Positions 23,049 through 32,344 are shown, counted from the first letter of the stretch. The stretch is 64,000 bases of DNA from an uncultured Bacteroidales bacterium (GCA_902793405.1 CADBDH010000005.1:1-64000), one strand, 5' to 3'. Notes: generated by a model not told the origin, from the sequence alone. A program made the numbers and translations.

Positions 23049-25115
23049 TTATCCCACTTGACAGCCGGGCTTGACGGGACCCGTCGGGCCGATGACCACG
23101 AGGCGTCCGCCGGCATCCTCGGCACTCAGGATCATGCCCTGGCTCTCGATGCCCTTGAGTTTGCGGGGCGGGAAATTGGCGATGAAGCACACCTGCTTGC
23201 CCACCAACTCCTCGGGCTCATACCACTTGGCGATGCCGCTGATGATGGTGCGTCCGGCCATGCCGTCGTCGATGGTGAACTTGAGTAGCTTATCGGCCTT
23301 TTTCACCTTCTCGCACGCCATGACGGTGCCCACACGGATGTCGAGCTTGGCAAAGTCGTCGATCGTGCAAGACGTGGTGACGGGCTTGGGCTTGAAGTTG
23401 TTGATGATGTTCTCCTGCTTGATGCGTTCCAGACGCTGAATCTGAGCGTCGATGACGTCATCCTCGATCTTCTCGAACAACAGCACGGGCTGCTCCAACT
23501 GTTGACCGGCGGGCAGGATGTCGATGTCGCCCAGGCGGTTCCAGTCCACCTTGCTGATGCCTATCATGCTGCGCAGTTTTGCCGAGCTGAAGGGCAGGAA
23601 CGGCTCGAAGGCGATGGACAGGTTGGCCGTGATCTGCAGCGCCAGGTGCATGATGGTCTGCACACGCGCCATGTCGGTCTTGGCGAGTTTCCAGGGCTCG
23701 GTATCGGCCAGGTACTTGTTGCCGATGCGCGCCAGGTTCATGGCGTCCTTCTGGGCCTCGCGGAAGTGGAAGTGCTCGATGTTGTCGCTCAGCGTGGCTT
23801 TCACGTTCTTGAATTCCTCGATGGCTTCACGGTCAAGGTCGGTGAGTTCGCCCAACTCGGGCACGATGCCCTCACAGAACTTGTGCGTCAGCACCAGGGC
23901 GCGGTTCACGAAGTTGCCCAGGATGGCCACCAGCTCGTTGTTGTTGCGGGCCTGGAAGTCCTTCCAGGTGAAGTCGTTGTCCTTGGTCTCGGGGGCATTG
24001 GCGGTGAGCACATAGCGCAGAACGTCCTGCTTGCCGGGGAAGTCCTGCAGGTACTCATGCAGCCAGACGGCCCAGTTGCGGCTGGTCGAAATCTTGTCGC
24101 CCTCCAGGTTCAGGAACTCGTTGGCCGGCACGTTGTCGGGCATCACATAGTCGCCATGGGCCTTCATCATCGTGGGGAAGATGATGCAGTGGAACACGAT
24201 GTTGTCCTTGCCGATGAAGTGGATAAGGCGCGTGTCCTGCTGCTGCCACCACTGCTGCCATGTGCCCCAGCGCTCGGGCTGTGCGTCGCACAGCTCCTTG
24301 GTGTTGCTGATGTAGCCGATGGGTGCATCAAACCACACGTAGAGCACCTTGCCCTCGGCACCCTCGACGGGTACGGGAATACCCCAGTCCAGGTCGCGCG
24401 TCATGGCACGGGGCTGCAGCCCGTTGTCGAGCCACGACTTGCACTGGCCATAGACGTTGCTGCGCCATTCCTGATGGCCCTCGAGAATCCACTCCTTGAG
24501 CCAACCCTCATACTCGTTGAGGGGCAGGAACCAGTTGGTGGTGTCCTTGAGCACGAGCGGATGGTCGCTGTCCTTGGCGTGCGGATTGATGAGCTCGGTG
24601 GGGTCCAGGTCGCGGCCGCAGCCGTCCTCACACTGGTTACCCTTGGCGGCGGGATGGTGGCAATAAGGGCACTCGCCCTCGACGTCGCGGTCGGTCAGGA
24701 ACTTGCCGTCCTGCTCGTCATAGAACTGCTTGGTCACCTTCTCGATGAGTTTGCCGTCGTCATAAAGTTTGCGGAAGAACTCTGCCGCGAACTGGTGATG
24801 CGTCTTGCTGGTCGTGCGGCTATAGATGTCATAGGAGATACCCAGCTCCTCAAACGAATCCCTGATGATGGCATGGTAACGGTCCACCACCTGCTGCGGG
24901 GTGATGCCCTCCTTGCGGGCGCGCTGGGTCACGGGCACACCGTGCTCATCGCTGCCGCCCACAAACAGCACATTCTCGCCCTGCAGACGCAGGTAGCGCA
25001 CATAGATATCGGCGGGTACATACACACCAGCCAGGTGACCGATGTGGACAGGTCCGTTAGCATAGGGCAACGCCGTCGTCACCAGCGTGCGTGCAAATTT
25101 CTTCTCTTTCTCCAT
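23049..25115 (-). CDS. metG: Methionyl-tRNA synthetase
   Basis: This 688-residue enzyme charges tRNA-Met with methionine. The HIGH motif is at residues 24-27 ([11 protein letters not shown]). A zinc-knuckle region follows ([19 protein letters not shown]), and the KMSKS-type loop reads [10 protein letters not shown]. The C-terminal 110 residues form an EMAP-II/Trbp111-like tRNA-binding domain ([17 protein letters not shown]). The length and domain set are those of the long bacterial form. It has its own promoter (TACCTTTG on the minus strand at 25163-25170) and precedes comM by 37 bases, so comM may be read from the same transcript. Confidence 0.97.
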   Translation of the reverse strand: MEKEKKFARTLVTTALPYANGPVHIGHLAGVYVPADIYVRYLRLQGENVLFVGGSDEHGVPVTQRARKEGITPQQVVDRYHAIIRDSFEELGISYDIYSRTTSKTHHQFAAEFFRKLYDDGKLIEKVTKQFYDEQDGKFLTDRDVEGECPYCHHPAAKGNQCEDGCGRDLDPTELINPHAKDSDHPLVLKDTTNWFLPLNEYEGWLKEWILEGHQEWRSNVYGQCKSWLDNGLQPRAMTRDLDWGIPVPVEGAEGKVLYVWFDAPIGYISNTKELCDAQPERWGTWQQWWQQQDTRLIHFIGKDNIVFHCIIFPTMMKAHGDYVMPDNVPANEFLNLEGDKISTSRNWAVWLHEYLQDFPGKQDVLRYVLTANAPETKDNDFTWKDFQARNNNELVAILGNFVNRALVLTHKFCEGIVPELGELTDLDREAIEEFKNVKATLSDNIEHFHFREAQKDAMNLARIGNKYLADTEPWKLAKTDMARVQTIMHLALQITANLSIAFEPFLPFSSAKLRSMIGISKVDWNRLGDIDILPAGQQLEQPVLLFEKIEDDVIDAQIQRLERIKQENIINNFKPKPVTTSCTIDDFAKLDIRVGTVMACEKVKKADKLLKFTIDDGMAGRTIISGIAKWYEPEELVGKQVCFIANFPPRKLKGIESQGMILSAEDAGGRLVVIGPTGPVKPGCQVG

Positions 25116-25162
25116 TGGTTATCTCTTGTTATTTAGTTTGTTGTTTGTTTCCTATTAGCTTG

Positions 25163-25170
25163 CAAAGGTA
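25163..25170 (-). promoter_or_regulatory. -7 box of metG
   Basis: CAAAGGTA on the plus strand reads TACCTTTG on the minus strand, matching TAnnTTTG, 47 bases upstream of the metG start. Confidence 0.5.
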
Positions 25171-25196
25171 CAAAAAAACTCGCTTAAACACTGATT

Positions 25197-25760
25197 TGAA
25201 GACAAGAAAGACAAAAAAGACAAGAATTAAACACGAATGACCACGAATATTATTTAATGAACATTCGTGGGATTTTATGGACATTCGTGTTTTTTAATAC
25301 CAGCCGCACCGCTTTGACGACAAGAATTCAACATGAATGGCCACCAATGTCCAGGAATGGTCATGAATATTATTTAATGATCATTCATGGGGTTTTATGG
25401 ACATTCGTGTTTTTTGACCCCAGCCGCACCGATTTGACGACAAGAATTTAACACGAATGGTCACCAATGTCCACGAATGGTCATGAATATTTTTTAATGA
25501 ACATTCGTGGGGTTTTATGGGCATTCGTGTTTTTGACCCCAGCCACAACGCTTTGACGACACGAATTAAACACGAATGGCCACGAATGTCCATGAATAGT
25601 CATGAATATTTATTTAATGAACATTCGTGGGATTTTATGTACATTCGTGTTTTTGCCCCCAGCCACACCGGGTTGATGGCAAGAATTAAACACGAATGGC
25701 CACCAATGGCCACGAATGACCATGAATATTTTTTTGATGGCCATTCGTGCTGTTATAGCA
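25197..25760. repeat. 120-bp tandem repeat array (about 4.5 units)
   Basis: The 720-base gap upstream of metG is mostly a tandem array. The marker GACGACAAGAATT or its variants recurs at about 25316, 25436, 25555 and 25675, a period of 119-120 bases. Each unit contains ACACGAATGG on one side and CATTCGTGTT on the other, so units are internally inverted. A related array in opposite orientation lies at 46850-47256. Frames crossing it are repeat products, not genes. Confidence 0.9.
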
Positions 25761-25837
25761 CTTCGCACGGCCCGCAGTTTTTATAGAATTCTATAAAAAA
25801 TACGGCAGTGTGGTTAATCAATTGTTGATGAGTTGGG

Positions 25838-26494
25838 TTATAGGGCGCCCTGCTCGATGCGGACGCAGATGCGCTCTATCATCGCATCCTGTTTGTCCTT
25901 GTTGGGGTGGTAGCCGGCTTTGAGGCTGGCGCCGAAGAATTTGCTGAAGGTCTGCCAGAAACCGGCCCTGAAGGTGCCCAAGAAGGCCTTCACGATGTTG
26001 TAGCTGCTCTGGTTGGTCTCGCGGTTGATGAGTTTGATGAGCATCTTGCCCTGGCTTTTGGTCATCTTCTTCATCTGCGGCTTGTACTGGTTAAACAGCT
26101 CTTTCTCAAAGCGTTTCAAGTAAGCCTGCTTTTGCTTTTCGGTCTGGTAGGTGTCGATGTACTCATAGGTCTCTAGCAACGTCGAACTGATGAGTTTGGC
26201 ATAGGGCAACGCCTTCTTGATGTCGCGCACCGTCTTCCAGTAGTATTTCTCTTCGGCTTTGTTGCGGAAACGCTCACGCGGATAGATGATGATGGGGTTG
26301 AAGACAATCATCGCCAGCGTGTCGCCCGTCGAGGGCTCGATGAAATGGTAGTAGCCGGCAAAGGTCTTCTGCAACACCGAGGGCAGTTCGATGTTGTCGA
26401 GCGGATCTTCCACAGCGGGAGTTGCGTGTGCCTTGGCGCCCGTTAATGCCGTCATGGTCACGGCAATAGCTAATATGAGGAACAAGCGTTTCAT
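25838..26494 (-). CDS. DUF4294 exported protein
   Basis: This 218-residue protein has a signal peptide (LFLILAIAVTMTALTGAKAHA) and then a helical, basic domain with RERFRNKAEEKYYWKTVRDI and SQGKMLIKLINRETNQSSYN. These match the DUF4294 family of Bacteroidota. It is probably periplasmic; the function is unknown. I take ATG 26494 rather than the upstream TTG, because a TACTTTTG -7 box at 26504-26511 (minus strand) lies just 9 bases before this ATG, which would make the mRNA nearly leaderless. Confidence 0.85.
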   Translation of the reverse strand: MKRLFLILAIAVTMTALTGAKAHATPAVEDPLDNIELPSVLQKTFAGYYHFIEPSTGDTLAMIVFNPIIIYPRERFRNKAEEKYYWKTVRDIKKALPYAKLISSTLLETYEYIDTYQTEKQKQAYLKRFEKELFNQYKPQMKKMTKSQGKMLIKLINRETNQSSYNIVKAFLGTFRAGFWQTFSKFFGASLKAGYHPNKDKQDAMIERICVRIEQGAL

Positions 26495-26503
26495 CTTTCG
26501 CCG

Positions 26504-26511
26504 CAAAAGTA
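26504..26511 (-). promoter_or_regulatory. -7 box of the DUF4294 gene
   Basis: CAAAAGTA on the plus strand reads TACTTTTG on the minus strand. Only 9 bases separate it from the ATG, which decides the start and implies almost no leader. Confidence 0.5.
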
Positions 26512-26563
26512 GAATAAAGAAATGAATCCCGACAAAATTTCTTTGTTAAATAGTCTTTAGTCG

Positions 26564-27280
26564 CTAGTCTTTAGACAGGAGGCGCGACAGACCGGAATAG
26601 CTCACGGTCATGCCAATCCAGTTGCCCTTGACGGCCGGCGACAGATGGCTGTAGCCCACATGAGTGATGAAGGGGGTGATGCGCACCGACGAGATGTAAT
26701 GGCTCTTGCCACCCAAATCGACGAATTTGCCGCCCAGCGCGATGTCAACGTCCACGCTGACCGTCCAGCTGGTGCTGTTCTCGTGCACGTCGGTCACGTT
26801 CTCGATTTGAGGCCTCTCCTTGCCCTCATCGTCCTTTTCCCACTTGATGGTGTTCATATCCCACCTTAGGCGGTTGAAGTTCACACCCACACAGGGGGTA
26901 ACGCTCACCTTGCCTTGCTGCCACACCGTGTAGCCCAGCTGCAGGCCCGCACCAAGGTTGGTCGCGCTTGCTGTGCCGTTCTGCTGCAGGTTGCGGCCCT
27001 GGCTGTCATAGACGGCATAGGGGTTCTCGTTCTTGAACGAGGGTTGACTATAGTTCACGTCGATTTTGAGCCTCGCACGCCGATAGACCAAATCAAAACC
27101 GCCCGTAAACACGGCGCATCCCTTCAGGTCATCGGCCAGCGAACCCGTGGGCACCATGCCGCCCACACCGATGTGGAACCCGGCACCCCAGCCGGTGTAT
27201 AACGACTCAGCCTCCTGGCCACGCAGAGCGGCAGGAGTCAACATCAACATCGCCAAAAGAATCAAAATCGTCCGTTTCAT
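26564..27280 (-). CDS. Outer-membrane beta-barrel-like protein
   Basis: This 238-residue protein, read from ATG 27280, has a signal peptide (TILILLAMLMLTPAALRGQ). It has alternating strands typical of an 8-strand outer-membrane barrel: GWGAGFHIGVGGMVPTG, LGAGLQLGYTV, VTPCVGVNFNRLRW and the late WIGMTVSYSGLSRL. The longer frame from 27316 adds 12 lysine-rich residues that would spoil the signal peptide. No function can be assigned beyond porin-like or OmpW-like shape. Its start follows the stop of the 27404-27778 gene by about 120 bases. Confidence 0.72.
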   Translation of the reverse strand: MKRTILILLAMLMLTPAALRGQEAESLYTGWGAGFHIGVGGMVPTGSLADDLKGCAVFTGGFDLVYRRARLKIDVNYSQPSFKNENPYAVYDSQGRNLQQNGTASATNLGAGLQLGYTVWQQGKVSVTPCVGVNFNRLRWDMNTIKWEKDDEGKERPQIENVTDVHENSTSWTVSVDVDIALGGKFVDLGGKSHYISSVRITPFITHVGYSHLSPAVKGNWIGMTVSYSGLSRLLSKD

Positions 27281-27403
27281 CGCATTTTTCTTGTTTTTTA
27301 TAATAACGGACTTCAAGCCTTGAAATTGTGTTTTAGGCTTTAGGCGTTAGGGTTTAGTCATGTGATAATCACTAATCACTAACCACTAATCACTAATCAA
27401 GAA

Positions 27404-27778
27404 CTACCACCACAGGCTGCGGTAATACTTGTGGTAGAGCGACAGGCCCTCGCTGATGGGCTTGAGCGAGGCCTTGGCTTCGCGCTTGAGGTCGGCCAGA
27501 TCTTCCTCGTTGTTCCAGATAGCCTTGATATAGGCCTTGTACTCGGGGGTATCCTCCTCGGTCTGGCAAGCGATACGGTCAAAGGCGTAAATCATCTTGT
27601 CAAGGATACCGTTCCATTCCTCTTGCGTCATATTCAAATTTGGGGTACGCTCACAATGCTTTTTGTAGGCCATCAGTCGTGGCAGAATAAAACGCGCGAT
27701 AGTGATGTCGAGATCGTAAAGTTCTTCAACATCAATAGTCTTGGCAATAGCTTTTGGATTAAATACATTTTTCATCAT
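27404..27778 (-). CDS. Small cytosolic protein of unknown function
   Basis: This 124-residue, mostly helical protein has no signal peptide and begins with two adjacent methionines at 27778 and 27775. Blocks such as LYDLDITIARFILPRLMAYK and EWNGILDKMIYAFDRIA suggest a compact four-helix fold. I do not recognise the family. A similar helical layout occurs in small phage- or plasmid-borne proteins, but nothing else here supports a phage origin. The 265-base gap upstream holds a perfect inverted repeat (27965-28003). Confidence 0.6.
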   Translation of the reverse strand: MMKNVFNPKAIAKTIDVEELYDLDITIARFILPRLMAYKKHCERTPNLNMTQEEWNGILDKMIYAFDRIACQTEEDTPEYKAYIKAIWNNEEDLADLKREAKASLKPISEGLSLYHKYYRSLWW

Positions 27779-27964
27779 TACATCTTCATTAAATAGAGAG
27801 GTTAATAGATTCAGGTAGCAATATTACTCTTTTTCGGCGAAACTGCAAAGAAAAATAACAAAAAATTGCAATTTTACACGTTTTTTACACTCAAATCGGC
27901 ATAAATCGAGAATAGGACACGTGCATTGTGCCGATAATGGTGAAGCCGCTATGCCATGATGAAC

Positions 27965-28003
27965 TGAGCCCCAACAGTCGGACAAAACAACTGTTGGGGC
28001 TCA
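27965..28003 (-). terminator. Strong hairpin downstream of the DUF5020 gene
   Basis: TGAGCCCCAACAG and CTGTTGGGGCTCA form a perfect 13-bp stem with a 13-base loop, 40 bases beyond the stop of the minus-strand DUF5020 gene. No T tract follows on the minus strand, so a terminator role is likely but not certain. Confidence 0.5.
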
Positions 28004-28043
28004 ATTGAGTTAATGGATGCTCTATTATGTGCTGATTAGTGCT

Positions 28044-28748
28044 TTAGAAATTCCACTTGGCACCCAGGGTGGGATTGACAAAGAACGTCTTGTCATTGTA
28101 GGTGTTGAAGACGAAGTTGTTGCTGACCTCAATCTCGGAGCCAAAGCTCAAGTGAGGCGTAACGTTATACCACAACTGCGGCTCGGTCAGCACCACGAGT
28201 TGGCCATGGCCATTGGCCTTCTCGCCGCGCCACAGGTCGATGAAGCCCGAGAAGGTCAATTTGCCCTTGGCAAAATTCAGCCCCCAAACGCCGGTCACCT
28301 GGAAACTGTGGTAGGCGCGAGTATACTCATAGCTCTTGAAAAAACGCTTGTACATGAGCTGCAACGAGTAGGTCTTGGAGAAATCGGCCGAGTGGCCATT
28401 CCAAGCGGCACCCGCCAGAGCAGCATGCTGGAAACTGCCAAAGCGGTTCAAGCCGCCGTTGTACTCAATGTGGGCGGCAATGGGCACCTTCTTGCTGAGG
28501 TTGAATTCGCGGGAAATCTCGCCATAGGCACCCTCGACAAACTTGCGGCTGAAGTCGATGTCGACGAAGTAGAACCACGAGCCCCACTTGTCGGCCTTGA
28601 ACTGTTCGAGCGTCATGGTCACCTTTTGGCGTCCAGCCTCTTCGTTGGAATAGAAGTTGCGACCGAAGTCGTAGTGCAGCTGCACGTCCTGTGCCTGCAT
28701 CGCCATGCCCATGAGCATCAGCATGACCAAAAGAATCTGCTTTTTCAT
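28044..28748 (-). CDS. DUF5020 outer-membrane channel-like protein
   Basis: A 234-residue exported protein with a signal peptide (ILLVMLMLMGMAMQAQ), read from ATG 28748. The mature part is an antiparallel-strand barrel with VQLHYDFGRNF, WGSWFYFVDIDFS and a C-terminal phenylalanine. It matches DUF5020, a family resembling the Tsx nucleoside channel. It lies 53 bases downstream of the NCS2 purine permease gene on the same strand. An outer-membrane pore and inner-membrane carrier for nucleobases or nucleosides is therefore a reasonable pairing, inferred from context. Confidence 0.82.
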   Translation of the reverse strand: MKKQILLVMLMLMGMAMQAQDVQLHYDFGRNFYSNEEAGRQKVTMTLEQFKADKWGSWFYFVDIDFSRKFVEGAYGEISREFNLSKKVPIAAHIEYNGGLNRFGSFQHAALAGAAWNGHSADFSKTYSLQLMYKRFFKSYEYTRAYHSFQVTGVWGLNFAKGKLTFSGFIDLWRGEKANGHGQLVVLTEPQLWYNVTPHLSFGSEIEVSNNFVFNTYNDKTFFVNPTLGAKWNF

Positions 28749-28801
28749 TTTGTTGATTGGTTTATTAATGTGAATGGGAATCAATTCTTATTTATCTGGT
28801 T

Positions 28802-30115
28802 TTACAACAGCGGTGCTACATACTTCAAAACAAAGAACACCGCCAGGACATACATGGCTACCGACACCTCGCGGCAGCGTCCGCTCAGGAGTTTCACCAG
28901 CACATAGCTGAGCATACCCAGCACGATGCCCTCGGCAATGCTGGCCGTGAAGGGCATCATCAGGATGGTGACAAAGCAGGGGAATGCCTCGGTAATGTCC
29001 GAAAGGTCAATCTTGGTGATGGTGCGTATCATCAGCACGCCCACCAGCACAAGCGCGCTCGTTGTCGCGGCAGCAGGAATCATCAGGAAGAATGGCGAGA
29101 AGAACAAGGCGACAAGGAACAGCATAGCCACCGTAAACGAGGTGAGGCCTGTGCGGCCGCCAGCAGCAATGCCCGTAGTACTCTCGACGTAGGTGGTCAC
29201 GGTAGATGTGCCGACGAGGGCGCCGATCGTGGTACCCACAGCATCGGCCATGAGCGCACGGTTCAGCCCGCGTATGCGGCCGTTCTTGTCAACCATGCCT
29301 GCACTCGTCGAGGCTCCGATGAGTGTGCCCAAGGTGTCGAACAGGTCCATGAACACCAGCGTGAACACAATGATATAATACTCAACGTCAAAACTCAGGA
29401 AGCGTGAAAAATCCAGATGGAAGGCCACAGGCTGTAACGAGGCCGGCAAACTGAGAATAGAAAACCCCTCGGGAAGCTGTGTCACTCCAAGGGGTATGCC
29501 AATCAGGGTCATCACGATGATGGTGTAGAACAATGCGCCTCGCACCTTTAGCGCCATCAGCACACAACCTAACACTACACCGCCTATGGCAAGTAGCGAG
29601 GTGGCTGTCCATGGGGCTAGCGTGGTCACCGTGGCATCACTTTGAATGATGATACCGCCATTTCTCAAACCGATGAACGCAATAAACAATCCGATACCCA
29701 CCGATATCGCATAGCGCAGATTGAGTGGAATGGCATTCACAATGGCTTCGCGCACACGGAAAGCCGTGAGCAGGATGAACACAATACCCTCAATGAACAC
29801 GGCAGCCAGCGCCTGTTGCCATGTAAAGCCCATGACGATGACCAGCGTGTAGGCAAAAAACGCATTCAACCCCATGCCCGATGCCAGCGAAAAAGGCAGG
29901 CGGGCAAAGAAGGCCATGACCAGAGTAGCAATGGCAGCAGCAACTACCGTAGCCGAGAACACAGCGCCCTTATCCATGCCGGCATCACCCAGGATGAGTG
30001 GGTTCACGGCGAGGATATAGCTCATGGTTAAAAACGTCGTGAGGCCTGCCATTAGCTCAGTCCTCACGTTGTGTTTGGCTTCATCGAAGCCCAAAAGATT
30101 TAAAAACCTTTTCAT
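28802..30115 (-). CDS. NCS2-family purine permease (AzgA/PbuG type)
   Basis: This 437-residue inner-membrane protein with about 12-13 membrane segments should import adenine, guanine or hypoxanthine with protons. Family marks are the N-terminal TELMAGLTTFLTMSYILAVN, GLNAFFAYTLVIVMGFTWQQ, FIGLRNGGII and the signature-like FMDLFDTLGTLIGASTSAGM. A TAATTTTG -7 box (30146-30153, minus strand) precedes the ATG by 30 bases. The DUF5020 channel-like gene follows. MazG-like and deoC genes lie on the other side, so the neighbourhood concerns purine and deoxynucleoside use. Confidence 0.93.
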   Translation of the reverse strand: MKRFLNLLGFDEAKHNVRTELMAGLTTFLTMSYILAVNPLILGDAGMDKGAVFSATVVAAAIATLVMAFFARLPFSLASGMGLNAFFAYTLVIVMGFTWQQALAAVFIEGIVFILLTAFRVREAIVNAIPLNLRYAISVGIGLFIAFIGLRNGGIIIQSDATVTTLAPWTATSLLAIGGVVLGCVLMALKVRGALFYTIIVMTLIGIPLGVTQLPEGFSILSLPASLQPVAFHLDFSRFLSFDVEYYIIVFTLVFMDLFDTLGTLIGASTSAGMVDKNGRIRGLNRALMADAVGTTIGALVGTSTVTTYVESTTGIAAGGRTGLTSFTVAMLFLVALFFSPFFLMIPAAATTSALVLVGVLMIRTITKIDLSDITEAFPCFVTILMMPFTASIAEGIVLGMLSYVLVKLLSGRCREVSVAMYVLAVFFVLKYVAPLL

Positions 30116-30145
30116 GGAAAGTTAGGGATAATTTGAAAGAAAATG

Positions 30146-30153
30146 CAAAATTA
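30146..30153 (-). promoter_or_regulatory. -7 box of the purine permease operon
   Basis: CAAAATTA on the plus strand reads TAATTTTG on the minus strand, matching TAnnTTTG, 30 bases upstream of the permease ATG. Confidence 0.5.
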
Positions 30154-30436
30154 TCACCGATATTCGAGATAACAAAATTATTTTCTTATTATTTTCGGTA
30201 AAGGAGCAAAAATTTGAAAACCACCAAAATCGACAGTTTTCTACGACCATATAATAGCTGTTATCAGGGATTTATCACTCAATTATCAGGATAGATCCAC
30301 CAACATGGCTTTAGGTAATGATTTATAACTTGTATATGCAAAATAATATCCAAAGTGCATTATAACATACTTCTCCCTTTCACATCAGTATCAATTGTGC
30401 ACAACGGGCGCGCAACTATTAACCGACAACTATTGA

Positions 30437-30463
30437 TTGTTCACCAAAAAAGTATTACCTTTG
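30437..30463 (+). promoter_or_regulatory. Promoter of the MazG-like / deoC pair
   Basis: TACCTTTG at 30456-30463 matches the -7 consensus, with TTGT at 30437-30440 about 15 bases upstream as a weak -33 element. The ATG of the MazG-like gene follows after only 8 bases, which rules out the longer upstream frame. Confidence 0.55.
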
Positions 30464-30471
30464 CCATCACT

Positions 30472-30801
30472 ATGACGATACAAGAGGCCCAGGAGCGTGT
30501 TGACGCTTGGATCAAACGATATGGGGTGCGCTACTTCAGCGAGCTGACCAATATGGCCGTGCTGACCGAGGAAGTGGGCGAGGTGGCGCGTGTGATTGCC
30601 CGTCGCTACGGTGACCAGTCGAGCAAGCCGGGCGATGACCTGGACCTGGCCGATGAACTGGCCGACGTCATGTGGGTGGTGATGTGCCTGGCCAACCAAA
30701 CGGGCATCGACCTGGATGAAGCATTGGAACGCAACTTCGCCAAGAAAACCCAGCGCGACAAGGACCGCCATATCCACAACACGAAACTTACTAACCAATA
30801 A
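30472..30801 (+). CDS. MazG-like nucleotide pyrophosphohydrolase
   Basis: This 109-residue cytosolic enzyme belongs to the all-alpha NTP pyrophosphohydrolase group, which removes pyrophosphate from nucleoside triphosphates. The metal-binding pattern is visible: LTEEVGEVARV (EExxE-type) and then LADELADVMWVVMCLA (ExxD). The frame reaches back to 30355, but a -7 box at 30456-30463 lies in that part, so ATG 30472 is taken; the mRNA would then have almost no leader. It is followed after 15 bases by deoC. Removal of unwanted nucleotides beside a deoxynucleotide catabolic enzyme is consistent. Confidence 0.9.
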   Translation: MTIQEAQERVDAWIKRYGVRYFSELTNMAVLTEEVGEVARVIARRYGDQSSKPGDDLDLADELADVMWVVMCLANQTGIDLDEALERNFAKKTQRDKDRHIHNTKLTNQ

Positions 30802-30816
30802 TAATATCAACGAATT

Positions 30817-31770
30817 ATGAGCAACCACGAACACGAGAATTGCGGATGCGGATGTGAGCATCACGATCATGAGCACGAGCACAAGCCCATGGACAAGTAC
30901 ATGACCGCCATCAACCAGTCGGGAGTCACCACCGACGATGCCGCGGTAACTGCCGCCGTGCAGGAAATCATCGACAAGCACGCTGCCGAGAACAACACCC
31001 CCGAGGTGCAGCAGTTCCTGCTCAACTGCGTGGACCTGACCACCCTGGCCACCGAGGACAGCGAACGCAGCGTCGCCAAGTTTGTACAGAAAGTCAACGA
31101 CTTTGACAACAACTATCCTCAGTACAAGAATGTGGCCGCCATCTGCGTGTACAGCAACTTCGCTGCCGTGGTTCGCGGTACGCTCGAGGTGAGCGGCGTC
31201 GACGTGGCCGTGTGCAGCGCCAGCTTCCCCGCCAGCCAGGCACATATCGAGACCAAGATTGCCGAGACGGCCCTCGCTATCGCCGACGGTGCCGACGAGG
31301 TGGATATCGTCCTCAACGTGGGCTACTTCAAGGACGAAGCCTACGAGGAATTGTGCGATGAAATCGCCGAAATCAAGCAAGTCGTGGGCGACCGTCCCCT
31401 GAAGGTAATCCTCGAGACCGGCCTGCTGAAGAGTGCCGAGGCCATCCGCCGCGCCAGCATCCTGTCGATGTATTCGGGCTGCGACTTCATCAAGACCTCC
31501 ACGGGCAAGATCTATCCCGGTGCATCGCTCGAGGCCGCTTACGTGATGTGCCAGTGCATCAAGGAATACTTTGTGCAGCACGGCCGCATGGTGGGCTTCA
31601 AGGCATCGGGCGGCATCCGCACCACCGAGGACGCCATCAAGTACTACACCATCGTCAAGGAAGTCCTGGGCGAGAAGTGGCTGAACAACCAGTACTTCCG
31701 CATCGGAGCTTCGAGCCTGGCCAACGCATTGTTCCAGTCCTTCTCGGGCAGCGAGGACAAGCCGTTCTGA
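30817..31770 (+). CDS. deoC: Deoxyribose-phosphate aldolase with Cys/His-rich N-terminal tail
   Basis: This enzyme splits 2-deoxyribose 5-phosphate into glyceraldehyde 3-phosphate and acetaldehyde in deoxynucleoside breakdown. The barrel motifs are EVDIVLNVG, LKVILETGLL, FIKTSTGK with the Schiff-base lysine, and VGFKASGGIRTTEDA. At 317 residues it is longer than the common 220-260 form. The first 25 residues (HEHENCGCGCEHHDHEHEHK) form a run of His and Cys that looks like a metal-binding tail and is not part of the fold. It is probably co-transcribed with the MazG-like gene and ends at a strong terminator. Confidence 0.94.
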   Translation: MSNHEHENCGCGCEHHDHEHEHKPMDKYMTAINQSGVTTDDAAVTAAVQEIIDKHAAENNTPEVQQFLLNCVDLTTLATEDSERSVAKFVQKVNDFDNNYPQYKNVAAICVYSNFAAVVRGTLEVSGVDVAVCSASFPASQAHIETKIAETALAIADGADEVDIVLNVGYFKDEAYEELCDEIAEIKQVVGDRPLKVILETGLLKSAEAIRRASILSMYSGCDFIKTSTGKIYPGASLEAAYVMCQCIKEYFVQHGRMVGFKASGGIRTTEDAIKYYTIVKEVLGEKWLNNQYFRIGASSLANALFQSFSGSEDKPF

Positions 31771-31797
31771 TTCAACCCTTTATAAATAGAAAAAACG

Positions 31798-31835
31798 ATA
31801 TCGGCATCCCTTTTTCAGGGGTGCCGATATGTTTT
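31798..31835 (+). terminator. Terminator of the MazG-like / deoC operon
   Basis: ATATCGGCATCCC and GGGGTGCCGATAT form a stem of about 13 bp around a short T-rich loop, followed by GTTTT, 28 bases after the deoC stop. Confidence 0.8.
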
Positions 31836-31902
31836 GGCATGAGAATTGCAGATTGATGTTCGAGAGTAAAACAAGTTATTAAATAAAGAAAGGAGTTGAA
31901 CG

Positions 31903-32127
31903 ATGTCTGTATTCAGAGTAATTTTATCGGTGATTTTCCCGCCGCTGGCTGTGCTGGACAAGGGGTGCGGATCGGTGCTTATCGTGACGTTGCTCACCAT
32001 AGCCGGGTGGATTCCGGGAGTGATCGGTGCTCTGGTCATCCTTAACAAAGACACCAATCGACCCACCTACCCCACTTATCCCACCTATCCGGTGAACAAT
32101 CCCAACCGTACGCGCTGCGAGTATTAG
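31903..32127 (+). CDS. YqaE/Pmp3-family small membrane protein
   Basis: This 74-residue protein has two membrane segments (VILSVIFPPLAVLDKGCG and LIVTLLTIAGWIPGVIGALV). The PPLAV and WIPG motifs are typical of the YqaE/Pmp3 family. The tail is rich in Pro, Thr and Tyr (PTYPTYPTYP). Family members affect membrane potential or cation tolerance in yeast and plants; the bacterial role is not known. It is a single-gene unit on the plus strand between the deoC terminator and a long inverted-repeat element. Confidence 0.87.
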   Translation: MSVFRVILSVIFPPLAVLDKGCGSVLIVTLLTIAGWIPGVIGALVILNKDTNRPTYPTYPTYPVNNPNRTRCEY

Positions 32128-32234
32128 TGAGGCTGCCTGAGAGGAAAAAGGAGTATCTCCATAAAAGCAACCACACCGTCCAGGGGACACTAGGGGCCAC
32201 AAGGCCCTGTAGGTCCCTTGGTTTGTTTTCCCGC

Positions 32235-32258
32235 CTGACTTGAAGACAAGAAAGACAA
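32235..32258 (+). repeat. Dispersed 24-base repeat
   Basis: CTGACTTGAAGACAAGAAAG continued by ACAA recurs with one change at 25191-25214 and in inverted form at 55302-55324. All three copies are intergenic. Confidence 0.6.
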
Positions 32259-32278
32259 TTAAGAGAATTTCTTCTTAT

Positions 32279-32344
32279 AAAACAACTTGCACAACGCTTA
32301 CAACTGTTTATTGATCAAGTTGTTTGAGTTGTGCAAGTTGTTTT
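32279..32344. terminator. Long nested inverted repeat between convergent genes (copy 1)
   Basis: AAAACAACTTGCACAAC and GTTGTGCAAGTTGTTTT make a perfect 17-bp outer stem, and ACAACT with AGTTGT make an inner stem. It lies between the convergent YqaE and esterase genes and can act in both directions. Related elements are at 43065-43128 and 46755-46822. Confidence 0.7.

Noticed and set aside
25257-25760. Possible CRISPR array at the 25-kb repeats
   Set aside because: Units are about 120 bases with no short constant repeat alternating with unique spacers, and no cas genes are nearby.
25257-25786. Open frames encoding HEWPPMSRNGHEY-like repeats across the 25-kb array, and a similar one at 47003-47185
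   Set aside because: They are translations of the 120-bp tandem repeat, occur on both strands, have no ribosome-binding sites and follow the repeat period.
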